64,000 nt of DNA from Syngnathus acus (Eukaryota > Chordata > Actinopteri > Syngnathiformes > Syngnathidae). Of this stretch, positions 1 to 19,100 are shown in pieces (position 1 is the stretch's first letter; every line of letters starts with the position of its first letter). Under the pieces are notes generated by a model. That model saw nothing but the letters and a program-made list of their open reading frames with translations, was not told where the DNA came from and searched no databases. The position numbers and the translations under genes were made by a program. The stretch lies in assembly GCF_901709675.1 (NCBI RefSeq), contig NC_051108.1, forward strand, positions 5,740,631 through 5,804,630. Direction: 5' to 3'.

Positions 1-1356
1 TGTCTAATAATATCTCTCTAATGATAGCAAAGGTAAAAAAAAATAAAATAGAACAAAGAACGTGGAACTAATACGTAATCTGCTCTTTCTTCTCGTTCTC
101 CTTCCTCCCGCTTTCTCTCCTCCTCGCTGCCTCACAGCGACGAATCGGCGTAACGCTTTGATTTGCCTTGACCCAATTCCTTGCCTTTAAACATACACTT
201 ACGCTTCGGCAGCGCATTCCGCCGCTCAACACGAGGCTTAACAACCTCCTGGCAAAACATCACATAGGCAAGAGAGAGAGAGAGAGACGCACGCGTAAAG
301 GCGGCGTAACAAACCCACAAAATTACACGTTGCTTGTCACATCAGAAACGCAAATAAAAGCCGTATAGTGTGTACACGCACGCGGTGATAAAAAGCAACA
401 TGTTCTCACGAGCGATTTTGATCTTGAGATCCAAGGGACCTGCAGTGATCATGTTGGGACTTGGTTTCAAGTGGAGAGGCTATCATTTAACAGCCTAGAA
501 GTATTTTCAATAATGTTCCGTATGTAAATTTGGAGAGAAGGAGCCGCAGAGCGATGGGATGCACAAACGAGCGACAGCAAAACATTGGCACTCACTTGAT
601 CTTAGGATATTCTCTTTGCTGCTGCATCGCGACTGCACCTAGAGATTGGGAGGGGAGGGGGGGGGGACACAGAGGACACAAGGAGAAAGAGAGGGAGAGC
701 AGTGGAAATTGGAGATAAACAGTGGTGCTATTTTGACATGCTTGAGGTAACAAATTTAAAAAAAAAAGTCCCGTCATAATACACTACGCCCTTTGTCCTG
801 CAGTGCGCCGCATCATCCATCTTTATCCTTGTGGGCAAATGCGCTCATGATATGTGACAATGCGATCAGATGGCACTTTGAGGACTAGGAGGACAAAAGG
901 CAGCAACCTGCGTGATAATAATTGATTGACAGTTGTTACAAGTGCTTAAGCGTGACATGAAAATGTGGCGTTGAGTTTGGTTGGAGGCTGCGTGATTTTT
1001 ATCTAAAACGATGTTTAAATGTTTAAAAAAAAAGTGTTGCCTTTGATATTGAATTGTGAACTGCTAAGCACTTGGTTGCTAACCAAAACAGCAGCACCTA
1101 TCTTTAACAATTAGCATCTTAATTGACTTGGGGGAAAAAAAAAAGAAAACATAAAATAAATCCACTTACCATAGGATGTTTTTGAATACACAATTCCAGC
1201 AACATTCAGCTGCCACAAAGCACTTCAGCTCTATTTTGTGGATAGCCTCAGCACTTTTACAAGATTTTAATGGCTAATCAAATTATTCCTATTATCAGTT
1301 TAACATAGTAGAACTTTAGGGAAATTTATACTAAATTAATCAGATTTTTTTTACGT

Positions 1357-1399
1357 TGAATTTACTCAATTATATTTTGGTATAAATTGAGTAAATTCA
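1357..1399. repeat. perfect 15-bp inverted repeat (hairpin)
   Basis: TGAATTTACTCAATT at 1357-1371 pairs with AATTGAGTAAATTCA at 1385-1399, with a 13-base loop. Possibly a small transposon remnant. Confidence 0.8.
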
Positions 1400-2060
1400 C
1401 CACAATTTTTTAAAAATATTTCTTCAGTGATGACTTTCTCTTTGATTCAGTTTAACTGCCGTCTTCTCACCCCTCATCGCCTATCGCTCTCATCTTAGCG
1501 CCGATGTAAAACCTCCCCGGAGTGACATCAACCGTATGAGTCAGACAGTGAAGTAAGTGTGTGGTGTGTTTTGTTCAACTAAAAACAACCCTTTACCTCT
1601 CCTCCCCTCCCTCACCGCCATCAAACTGGGCACCAAAGAGCCAAGGTGAGTGGGCGGGAGGATGGTTGGGATGAGACGGGGGGGGGGCAATGAGAGGTCA
1701 TGGATAGACGCAGACACTGTAGGACCGGTCGGGTGACGGGATGACATGGCCCTACAGCCCGTAGAGAGTTTCAGAAATAAAGGAACACAAACAGGAAGCA
1801 CACACTGGACAGACTTTGGCTAAACTACAGAGCCCAGACATTGCGAGAAAAGAGGAAGAAACAAAGTCTACTAGAGCGGCCTGATGGCATCTACTTGACA
1901 GACATCCAACACACCAGACATTGCTAGTGGAAGCAGACTCATGTTAACCGCCGAGACAGATGGATGAAGCCGACAAAGAAGACGGACAGACTTTGCATGG
2001 AGGGAAAAAGAAACAACAGATTTGAGAAGGAGGAGGATGAGAGGGAAAGCAAAAGAAAGA

Positions 2061-2068
2061 AAAGAGAG

Positions 2069-2114
<46 letters not shown>
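2061..2114. repeat. (AG)n microsatellite
   Basis: About 50 bases of AG repeat with one CGAG interruption near the start, inside a longer purine-rich stretch (about 2030-2125). Confidence 0.96.
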
Positions 2115-2120
<6 letters not shown>

Positions 2121-4096
2121 GAAAGGGTGGGGCGTTTGTTTTGTGCGCTCCTCGCAGGAGGGTGAGGCAAAGGGCAGCGGGGCGGGTGGGGGCGGGATAG
2201 TTACTCGAGAGCTGAAGGTCCTCCTGCGATCATCTTTAAGCCCCTCCAACCTACACTGGAGCTAGTGGAGATAAAGCATCGAATCACAGGCATCAGTGCA
2301 TCTGTCCCGGCAACCGCAACACACACACAGACACGCTGAGTGACAGACAGACAGACAGACAGACAGACGGGACAACCCCATTAATAATTTGTCTGAACCT
2401 CCCAAACTGTGATTTCCAGTCTTTGGTATTTACAAAACTGTCTACACTGACATACAGAAATGTTAGCTTAATACTGTTTTTTTTTTGTTTTTGCTCTATG
2501 TGATTAAAAAAATGGACATATTTGAAGTCACACAAGCACAGCCTGTAAAGCGCGAGGAGATGGGGGAAGGATTTAGGGGGGGGGGAGCTAAAAACAGAAA
2601 TAAGCAACACACATAAGAAGCACGATTGTCATCAGGAACAGACTCACGATATGAGATCTACCCTAGCAAGCCACTTCATACATAGTGTCGATCCTGCAAC
2701 TGGAGTACGGCAAGAAACCTCAGGGCGTGAGTGATGAGATGAACAAACAAAAAAAAAGATGGCAGACTCCACCCTCAGAGAGTCGCCAAAAGGGGGCGAC
2801 AGTTTGACCATGAACACAGTGGCCGGATATGATGTGGTGTGGTAAAGATATGAGAGAGGATGGGGGGGGAAAAGCAACAGGCAAGTCCCTCAACATATCA
2901 GCCTCAATCATTACCGCAGGAAGGCTAAAAACTTTGGGCCCCGTCCCTCCCTTCTCATGTGATTCGAGGGGCCCCTTTAGATTTGCCCTTTCCAGCCTCC
3001 TCGTAGAATACAAAACAGCGAGCGTGGCCAGGTCAGCGGCACAGAAATCGATAGTGCTCATAACCATCCGAGTGAGGAGACACTGCAGGAAATGATGAGA
3101 TGTAACCGCCGGCGTGCTAAGCTCAGCACAAAATTAAAGGGGGCTGCCGAACAAATTATGCAAAAAAAAAAAGGGGGGGGGGGGATTTAGATGTCGGCTC
3201 GCGTGTGACCATTCGGGAAGCGCTCTCTCGCCTCCAGTGATGGCGCGAGAGGGAGAGCGACGGAGCCATGGGAGGACACAACGTGTGTAGTGAGAACAAT
3301 CTGCGGCCAAGTTGTCCTCCACGGGCGTTTAGGAGGCAAGCCCGGGAGGGGAAACAACTCAAACTAAACGACAGGGCAGAAGAGATACTCATCATCACAG
3401 AATGGTGATGGGGGGTGAATGAGAGTAAATGTGAGTAGAGAGAAACTATGTGGACAAAATGGTTCGGTATAAAGGTAGTGATAAATATGACCAATAAAGC
3501 GGAGTCCGAAAAAATCATTTGGATTCCAACAGCAGAAAAATAACATTGTAAGCTTGACCCAACATATTTTTGTCCACGTAGTGTATTTTTAATGACAGGC
3601 CGTGTTTTTGGCCAGGTGGAGATGCACATGACACCTATGAAGAAAAAAAAATCGACACAAAGGGCTGTCATTTTTGAACTTTTTGTTCCTGTGCCATGTG
3701 TATCACCAGTGACAACACGCACTTCCAACTCTCTCCAATTAAACCTGGTCTTAACGTGCACGTCTGGATGGGGAAAACTCAATAGTAGCATCTCCACGGC
3801 ACATGTTAAAAGCAGGTTTAAGTAGCGTAAACCTTGTAAAATGACTTGAACTGTCCATAGAGACATCTTGAATAAATAAATAATAAAAAATAAATAATTG
3901 AAAATTATTCACAAGAAATCAATAACCTCCAATTTGTAAGTGAACTTACAAATTCAGCAGGAGATCAAATAATCACCCCCCCCCCGGAGATGTAAAATGC
4001 TGCATCAGTGTGTGTTATGAGCGTGCTACGTGGGATGCCGGTGGCCTGCATGCCGACAGATCGGATAAGAGGTTGGTAGAAGGTTAACGGGTTTAC

Positions 4097-4171
4097 CTGG
4101 TCCAAGGTAGAGTACCTTGACTTGAGCGTGATGACCTCATCCAGGTGAGCCCTGAATTCTCTCCGTGAGGC
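4097..4171 (-). CDS. candidate extra gphn linker cassette exon (25 codons)
   Basis: A 75-base segment on the minus strand, flanked by a pyrimidine-rich acceptor (GGCTTCCCCCAG) and a good donor (CAG/GTAAAC). It is open in phase 0 at both ends and encodes a hydrophilic peptide beginning ASRREFRAHLDEVITLKS and ending STLDQ. The codon-like composition, the splice sites, and a phase matching the neighbouring gphn exons suggest a cassette exon of the gephyrin linker, about 1 kb downstream of C4. I do not recognise the peptide. It could be an uncharacterised cassette, an exon of an overlapping transcript, or chance. Confidence 0.45.
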
Positions 4172-4798
4172 CTGGGGGAAGCCACAGGATAGTCACTCAC
4201 CTTCACACCCACCGACACAAACACGCACACGGACGAGCAGGGAACGAGCGTGCATGACCCTTCGCGGCTTTGGCGACATCCAGTCGAATAAAGTTGAACA
4301 CAATCAAAATCCACAACACCAAACGAGACCTCAGTTCAGTAGCCTCAACAAAACGAATACAGTAGATCCAAAGTGGTGTGACTGCCAACCCAACACAAAC
4401 TGACACACGAAAAACCTCGTAGCATGTTACAAATTCCATTTTATGTCCGAGTAAGTATCCAAACAAATCAATTTTGGCATCACCTTCTAGCTCCACACAC
4501 ACTGCCTTGGAAGCCAAAGTAATTAAATTCTTAAGCCAAATGTATCTAGACTCTTATTATCACACGGCTACAGAAAATCAATGCGTTGTGATAGCTGATT
4601 TGAAAATTATTATTATTATCAGCTATGGATCACAATGACCGAGCGGGCTTGGGGCCAACGCGATACGCGCGGACGAGGCCGCCGAGCACCGAGCTGCTCT
4701 TTGGCATTGACAGATTGCCGTATGCACGCATAACAAAGTCACTTTGGTCGAGCAAACATTCAAACATCATTCAAATTCATTCTTCATATGTTGTGAAC

Positions 4799-4910
4799 AG
4801 GCAGTCCTCGGTTTACAACTGAGTAGATCCCCATTGAAGGCCCCAAAATACATCACGCCGAGTTCACCGAGAGGCATTTTCAACTTGGGTCGTAAACCAA
4901 GGACCTCCTG
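4799..4910. mobile_element. inverted-repeat element remnant
   Basis: AGGCAGTCCTCGGTTTACAA at 4799 is matched in inverted orientation by GTAAACCAAGGACCTCCTG ending at 4910, giving about 20-base imperfect terminal inverted repeats around a 70-base interior. The same TCCTCGGTTTACAAC string occurs at about 59391. Likely a short non-autonomous DNA transposon. Confidence 0.6.
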
Positions 4911-5162
4911 AATTAGTTAGAAGATGTGAAATTGTGTACAGCAAGGCAAGTTAGGTGGTACCAGAAAGAAGCCGGAGGGAAATTTTCACACTGTCTACAC
5001 ACAAAAATGCAAAACGAAAGGAACAGTCCAAATCATGGCACGTAAACAAACAAGCAGGACAACACACAACTGCAGACTAAAGGAGGGAGAGGGAAAAAAA
5101 AATATCATGCCAGGCAGATGATGAAGCCCCGTAAGCATGCATCCGAACACATGCAGGAGTAC

Positions 5163-5204
5163 CTCAGCAATGCTTAGGGTGGATGAACAGGAGGGGAGCC
5201 GCGC
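5163..5204 (-). CDS. gphn: gphn cassette exon C4 (ARLPSCSSTLSIAE), alternatively spliced
   Basis: Forty-two bases, 14 codons, phase 0 at both ends, encoding ARLPSCSSTLSIAE. The mammalian gephyrin C4 cassette is ARLPSCSSTYSVSE as I recall it, so 11 of 14 positions agree. The exon is preceded by an excellent pyrimidine tract (minus strand from about 5255 to 5208) and acceptor GTCGCACCAG; the donor is GTACTC, weak, as is common for regulated exons. It lies in the expected place, after linker exon 8. It would be missed by length-based gene prediction. Inclusion adds 14 residues to the linker without a frameshift. Confidence 0.85.
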
Positions 5205-9717
<4,513 letters not shown>

Positions 9718-9990
9718 CTTGGCGGCGATGGATGCTGCGGTGATGTGGGAGGAGGAGCTGTCCTCGGTGGACGCCACGCCGCTGTCTTTCTTCTCTTCAT
9801 CATCATCCTCGCACTGCACGCCCTTGTCCTCCGTCTGACGCCGTGGCGAACTGTTGGGCGGCGGCGAGAGAGGCGGCGGCGGCGAGGGCAAGTCCTCCAG
9901 CTCGTCCGCCGCCTCCTTAACCTTCACCACGGCGTCACGCAAGAGGTCGATGGCGTGTGGCAGCGCTGGCAGGATGAACTGGAAGCATTC
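9718..9990 (-). CDS. gphn: gphn coding exon 7: end of G domain and proline-rich, dynein-light-chain-binding linker
   Basis: Ninety-one codons, phase 0 at both ends. It opens [20 protein letters not shown], the last helix of the G domain, then [17 protein letters not shown], followed by the Pro-rich [10 protein letters not shown] region (Pin1-type Ser-Pro sites) and KQTED-like [20 protein letters not shown] is the known dynein light chain binding site of gephyrin, and its Cys is the palmitoylated C212 of human. The exon ends [15 protein letters not shown]. Compared with human, the acidic run is Asp-rich (EDDDEE) rather than Glu-only. The acceptor is CATGACAG and the donor GTACGA. Confidence 0.97.
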
Positions 9991-11489
<1,499 letters not shown>

Positions 11490-11521
11490 TTATGAGTCAA
11501 AGCAGCCACAGACCTTCATTA

Positions 11522-13223
<1,702 letters not shown>

Positions 13224-13296
13224 TCAAAATCTGAGCTGGGGAAAGTTGCAGTAAATAATCTGATTTAAAAAAAAAACAAAAAAAACAAACCACTAC

Positions 13297-13354
13297 CTTG
13301 ATTTCATCTATTTCATCCGGCACTATTTTGTATGCCACAATCATACCACCCAAC
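13297..13354 (-). CDS. gphn: gphn coding exon 3 (LGGMIVAYKIVPDEIDEIK)
   Basis: One base completes the Leu codon and 19 codons follow, ending in phase 0. The human counterpart is LGGTISAYKIVPDEIEEIK. The Asp of VPDE corresponds to a conserved acidic residue of the MogA/Cnx1G active site. The acceptor is CCTTTTAG and the donor GTAGTG (weak but acceptable). The downstream intron is only 100 bp (13197-13296). Confidence 0.96.
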
Positions 13355-16114
13355 CTAAAAGGGGGAAGCAAATAAAAATGAATACAACCAATCATCTTGA
13401 ATCAATAAAAGGGAACTCCTTTCCAACATGCAACAGGTCTCCATGTTTTGAATTCAACACTTTTCACCAGTTTGTGTGAGTTTTCTGACTGAAGCACATG
13501 GGAGAATAGGCCCCCTAAAAGAACCCCCCCCCCAGCCCCGGAAGGACTTTCCACTTAGTACCGCCCACGCAAGAGGAAACTGCTGCTACTGCTGCTACTG
13601 CTGCTACTGCTGCTGTCGAACCCTGGCGACCTCCTGTGGTCAAATCGAGTAAGATACCTTCGCCCCAAAACAACCCGAGGCTCAAGGTGAAGGCAGACAC
13701 TTCTTATATAACCTCCACTACCTCTTTCTTTTTTTCTTTTTTTTGTAAAAGATGTGCATCATGCTTCTCCGGTGTGACAGCCACTTAAAGGCCATGATAC
13801 CCACCAACATTCATTTTAAATTTTAATGTTTTTTTTTTTTTTTTACCCACTCATAGGCTGACTTGACATAGGCAAGAGTAAAATCTGCAAATTGAAAATA
13901 ACATTAAGGTGTACATTTAATCCCCCCCTACACACACACACATGCCGCAACTGACATTTCAGTGATTTACGTCTTCAGATGTGCACGGGAAGGATGATGC
14001 TTTCCGCCATCTCTGGACTTTTGTGTAGCTGAGCGTGTGCATGTTCTAGCATGTACGCTAGTCCTATAATGTGTGTGTGTGTGTGTGTGGGGGGGGTTAC
14101 ACCTCAGGAGAGTAAAGGAGCTGTCAAGACAAATCACCCCTCTCCCTCTCTCTCCTGAGGTTTTTATGGCGCTCTGTTTCAGCCCAAATGAAAATATGCT
14201 CAACACAAATAACGAGGGTTCCTTCCCACTGTTTCCTAGGCAACCCCTCCTGTCTGAAGCCTCTACTTGCTGCGCTGTTCATCATGAGTATGTGTGTGTA
14301 TGTTTGTATGATAGTTTGTGTGCACCACTGAATGTTTACGAGTTGTTTGTGTTGCAATCACGGCGGGTATTTTTGGGTGAGGAGCTTCCTGATTGGCCGG
14401 GGCGACAATGGGATCAATACATGAGAAACGAAAAGATGTGATTTTTATAAAACGCAACATCAGAGTGCTACTTTTTAAGTAATATATTAAAAAGTTAATA
14501 ATCTCATCTGGATTTTTATATCCACTCATCAAAGTGGATTACTTACTCATGGCAACTCTACAAATACGTCACACACTCCTGAGGTTATACAATCCAGACT
14601 TTGAGTTTAACCCAGCGTTGCACGTCAGCTATATAAATCTCCCTCCACTGAAATTCCTCGGTGAGAATAAGACATCGACGAAAGATCATGTTGAAGGGCA
14701 GGTGCAGCATTTTAGCCGGAGGTCTGTGCCAAAACAAAATAAAATAAAATCCTGATAAAGGAAAGGGTGAGCAAAAGGGGAGATATTTTGAGATTTCAAC
14801 GGGAGGTGTGTGTCTACTAGTGTGGTAGCGGTCCAGGCCTGAAAGCTTGGACGTTCTAAATCTTTTATGAATAAAAGACAAGCAGTGTAAGAGGATAAAG
14901 GCAGACTGAGACGGAGTGAAAGGAGCGAGAGCACCAAGAGATACACCGTCAGGGGTACACTTAGAGTGTGTGTGTGTGTACCACAAATCTCTATGGTAGT
15001 GGGACACTTTTAAGATGAAACCCATCTACCAGGGTGATTTTATTAATAATAAACAAGCTGTCGGCACAGGGTACTCACTTCTACTCTCACGTTCTCTTTC
15101 TTTCGCTTGCGAGACGGTGCATTGTGAGGGCACGCACACGAGCACGAGGCTCCTAGTAGTGGCACGGAGCCCATTAAAGCCCATCCATATGTGTTTGGGG
15201 GGGGCACCTCTCAATTGATGGAGAGAGGGGGGAGGGACTTGACAAGTCCTTCTCTTTAAATCCCTGACGAGCTCTAAGTGCTCTGAGGGGTTCCATTCCC
15301 ATGCTTCCACTCCACAGGGAGCTCGGGAATATTCCGAGGGGCAATGTTGAAAGAAGTTCCCGGAAATTATCAGTGGAAAACACCCCAAAGTCAATTATCT
15401 GGCCTGGCACCTGGGGGGGACCTAGGATATTTTAGGGGGGCAGTGCCCCTACGTGTCCCCCTCTAGCTTCGCCAGCGGTTGTGTTTTGATTGTCTTTTGT
15501 AGATTCTGTTTGCAACATTTAGCCAGCTTTTTTTTTTTTAATAACATTGTATTGTTTCCGATCATACAATTATAATGAGTGATTCATGAGTTCCTGATCA
15601 CAATCTGCAGCTCGGCCTAGCATGACAAACCCAACATGGCGCGCTCTTGCGTCATGCGCTAACATCACATGAGCAGCCCAAGACATGACAAAAAGGGAGC
15701 ACTTGATGGGGACAAATGATTTTTTTTTTTTTTTTACAGCGTTATGCATGCTCATTTTTATGTTCTACATCCTTACTCATAAAAAAAAACAATTGCAGAT
15801 TTCACCTCCTCTTTGTGAAATTAACGACTCCTGCAGTCACACCGAGACAGAGGAGGGCTGCGGCGCTTTTGTTGTTGCTGTGCATGCTGGGAATTTCCTT
15901 CCACAGGGCGACACTGAGTCCCGACGCCTTGCGTTGGAGATATTTTTAGTCCCTTTGTTACACTTCTTCATAAAAAGGCTCCCTCCATCAAATGTGTACA
16001 AACACAGATATGTGTTCATTTAAAGTGGTTAATTCAAAAGCGTGTGCGTGTGTGTGTGAACGATACCCCTTTTTTTTGCCATCTGCATGAGTCATCAACG
16101 AGATGAATACTCAC
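13355..16114 (-). other. gphn: gphn intron 2 (2760 bp)
   Basis: It holds a 9-bp minisatellite of TGCTGCTAC units at 13580-13615, poly-T runs (about 13829-13844, 15529-15539, 15720-15735), and a G-rich palindromic-looking segment at about 15411-15470 that may be a transposon end. No exon is seen. Confidence 0.8.
13580..13615. repeat. 9-bp minisatellite (TGCTGCTAC)n
   Basis: Four units of a CTG-rich 9-mer in gphn intron 2. Confidence 0.93.
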
Positions 16115-16193
16115 AAGGATGGATCATGGACGAGATCTTTCAGGTTGACGCCACTACGGTCCTCTGCCAGGTTTCGGTAGCAGCTGTCACTCA
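16115..16193 (-). CDS. gphn: gphn coding exon 2 ([20 protein letters not shown])
   Basis: Two bases complete a Val codon; then 25 codons follow and two bases of a Leu codon end the exon. The peptide [20 protein letters not shown] continues with VHDPS and matches human [20 protein letters not shown]. The Asp in VSDS belongs to the MogA-type active-site region of the G domain, which adenylylates molybdopterin. The acceptor is TTTGCGCAG and the donor GTGAGT. No anomalies are seen. Confidence 0.96.
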
Positions 16194-19100
16194 CTGCGCA
16201 AACAGGAAAAAAAGATAACTAAAAAGCTACACACGAAATGCAAGCAACGCATTTCGATGCGGAAAATTAAATTGATGTGAATGAGCTTGGATGTATTCAA
16301 TTTAATATAATCCCGCCACAGCACCTCCCTTTTTAATTTATGATGATACAATCATTGTGTGGTCGCATCACAGGTGCGAGCCACATGAGTCATCACGCGC
16401 GACATCGAGAAGACCGAAAGAGGCCAAATGACAGGCGATGGGTGCTCAAAATAGATGCATAATGGGGGGGGGGGGGGGGGGTTATGTTGTAGCATTGGAC
16501 CAATTGACAGCAAGGCTGGGAGTGCCATGATCCATAAAAAGGCGGGTGGGAGGGTGATTGTGGGGTGGGGGGGGGGGCGACAGGTGAAGCAAGAATGGTG
16601 TAAAAGCTGGAAAGTGCGCAGAGGGATGAGAAGGAGGGAGTGTGAAAAAGGTAGGCGGGAAGCGATAAAAGAGAAAAGTTGAGAAAAAAAAAATCAAATG
16701 AAGGGAGACATTTTTAGGTGGTTGGGATGGGGCGGCAGGGTGAGGGAGGGGGGGGGGGCGAGCAGCCATGTGGAGGTAAACAGAGTGTGCAGGACGTTGC
16801 TCTGGGCGCTGGCAAGTAAACGGCAGAGTGCTGACATTTGCACACTGGGCCAGCTCGGAAGGAAGGACACGGAGAGACTGCGGAGGGAGAGATAGAGGAA
16901 GAACAAAAGGGGTGAGAAAGGAAAGGAAAAGGGGGCCATCTTATGTTTGTGCGTGAAGGGGAACTTCCTCCAAGACTGCAGTATTCCTCATACGCACGGA
17001 CAAACGCACGCTCACGCATAGCCCTTCCTCCCAGCTACCCCTTGATCTATAAATAGTCATTCCTTTTTCCGACAAGAGGCAGCAACCATTCCGAACCAAT
17101 CAACGTGTTCTGTCAAAGGCATGCGTGCACCCCTTCCCCATAGCCCCCCCCCATTCCACGTGTGCAACAAGGGGAACCCCTGGCTGAAGGTATGAAACCA
17201 TCCTCTCTGCTGGCAACCTTTTGTCAAAATGGCATAAAGTGCACAACGTTTACTGTACAGAAAAAAAGAAGTCCCAATCTTTCGGGTGGAAATGCCCCGA
17301 TATAATTCAATGATAGGCGCGGGCCTGCTTTGAAGCATCCATTCTGCTTTTCTGAGTTATAGAGGCCACATGCTGTCAATCTGGCAGCATTCATAAACTA
17401 TGTCTTTGCCATTCCATCATTTCCAGGATATAAAGCAGTCAGCACTCATTATCTCCCCAAGAACCTACACTAATGGGGTTTCCCCTCAAAGTGGCCAAGG
17501 GCACGTGCAGACATAAGACAAATGCCCTTAACATCCTTTCTCACATTTTAGTGGAAGTCGATCGGCGTGATATTCATGATGAGCGAATGTAAAACTTTTT
17601 AAGTCTTGTCGTGACATAAACATTATGGGATTTTTTTTATGTTTCTATAGTTGGCACAAGAGTTTTACAACGTGGCACTCTAAAGTTGCCACATCAGCAG
17701 GATATCCAAAGGGAAGATGCATTTGCAATGTGATGGCATGGCTAGCAAGCAGCTATATTGCGCCAAATAACCACTGATGAGAATAAAGATGCTCCTCCCA
17801 CAGAATTTTTTTTTTTTCACTTTTTGAATTCCTGGAAAATTCTAGTCTATTGCAAGTCACCTAATCACATGCACACAACTTAAGTGCAGTGCAAGGGAAA
17901 CTACTTGTATTTTATTTGCTTGTGTTTTGGTTAGCAACACAAAAGTTAGCCTACGCTTAGCAGCTCACTGCAATTTGTGAGTGATTGTGTCTTGAATAGA
18001 ATATTTACTACCGTTCTTTTTTTGGGCAAGTGAATAAGGGAGTCATTTGGCGAGCGGCGCTTCTATTCGAGTCGGGCCCACTATTTGGGGGGATGCACGA
18101 GATCCTCTGGCAAGGAGCTTCCGTAGCGCTCTGGCAGCCTCTTTTCCGCCAGCCCACTTGTATTGTTTGCTATTCTTTATCTGCCTAACAGCGGCGCCAA
18201 TGGCCCTCCAGCTTGGAGAAGCCACTATGGAGGTCAGACATTAGATTGAGATGACATCTGCTGGTAGGAGGGACGACACCTCTTCACGCCAATGAGCCTC
18301 AGCCAGAGTGTGATCACATCACTTGTCTGCTTTTTTTTTTTTTTTTCCTCTCATTCTGCGCCCAATAGAAACACCGGGCCGTGGATTAAATGATGTCACG
18401 ATAAATGGAGGTATGAATCCGCCTCCAGATTGTAAAGAGGTGCGGTTGACATCTAACTGGAGGGGCTAGCCCCCCCAAACCTCCTCCACACGCAGTTTAC
18501 ATTACTAAATTGCGACTTCGCACACCAATTACTCACAAACCTCACACACATGCTATCCCGGCCGCTATCGTCACGAGAGTGCGATGCAGATGAATACGTA
18601 CATGATGAGACGTTGCATTTGCTCACACACGGGGGGCTTACTGTAAGCAGGGGGGGGGTGGGACAATGGGATCCTAATCGTCGGCCCGCGTTTCAAAGCT
18701 TCTCCACAACACAGTTTCTAGATAAGATGTGAGGATGCTATTTATATCTGTAAGGGAGGGGGGGGTGGATAAGCCAACCAGCGGCTTGCTTTTCATTTAT
18801 TTGAAGTTGGATCTAATTTAGGGAGTTACATAACGCAAGGAGAGCGACACTCCACCTGACTGGGTCAGCCATTGCGGAACACAATGAAGGGAAGCAACAA
18901 AACGTGAATGAAGACTTGATTGAACGGAGCCTCTCTCTCTTTCTCCAAATGTCCTTTGAGTGACCTTGCGCAATCCCTCACCTGAGCATCCGCCTTTAAC
19001 AAGTCGGCCTAACTTTGAGATCGCGACACCCCGCCGTTCCTCACAAAGGCCTCTTGTATTGATGTTTTATTAATAAGGCCATAAATATTGAAAAGACACT

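Larger units (their letters stand above)
1..4096 (-). other. gphn: gphn intron sequence running off the left edge
   Basis: No sign of the constitutive linker exon (VQSRCSSKEN type in human) or of any E-domain exon. The stretch holds an AG microsatellite (2061-2114), a (GACA)n block near 2344-2367, a 15-bp stem hairpin at 1357-1399 and mononucleotide runs. Inclusion in the gphn transcription unit is inferred from the missing 3' half of the gene. Confidence 0.65.

Noticed and set aside
3156-3866. 236-codon open frame on the minus strand
   Set aside because: Low-complexity Ser/Phe/His-rich translation ending in a homopolymer region; no recognisable domain.
1-4096. Search for gephyrin E-domain exons and the VQSRCSSKEN linker exon
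   Set aside because: Nothing matched; the rest of the gene is placed left of the window.
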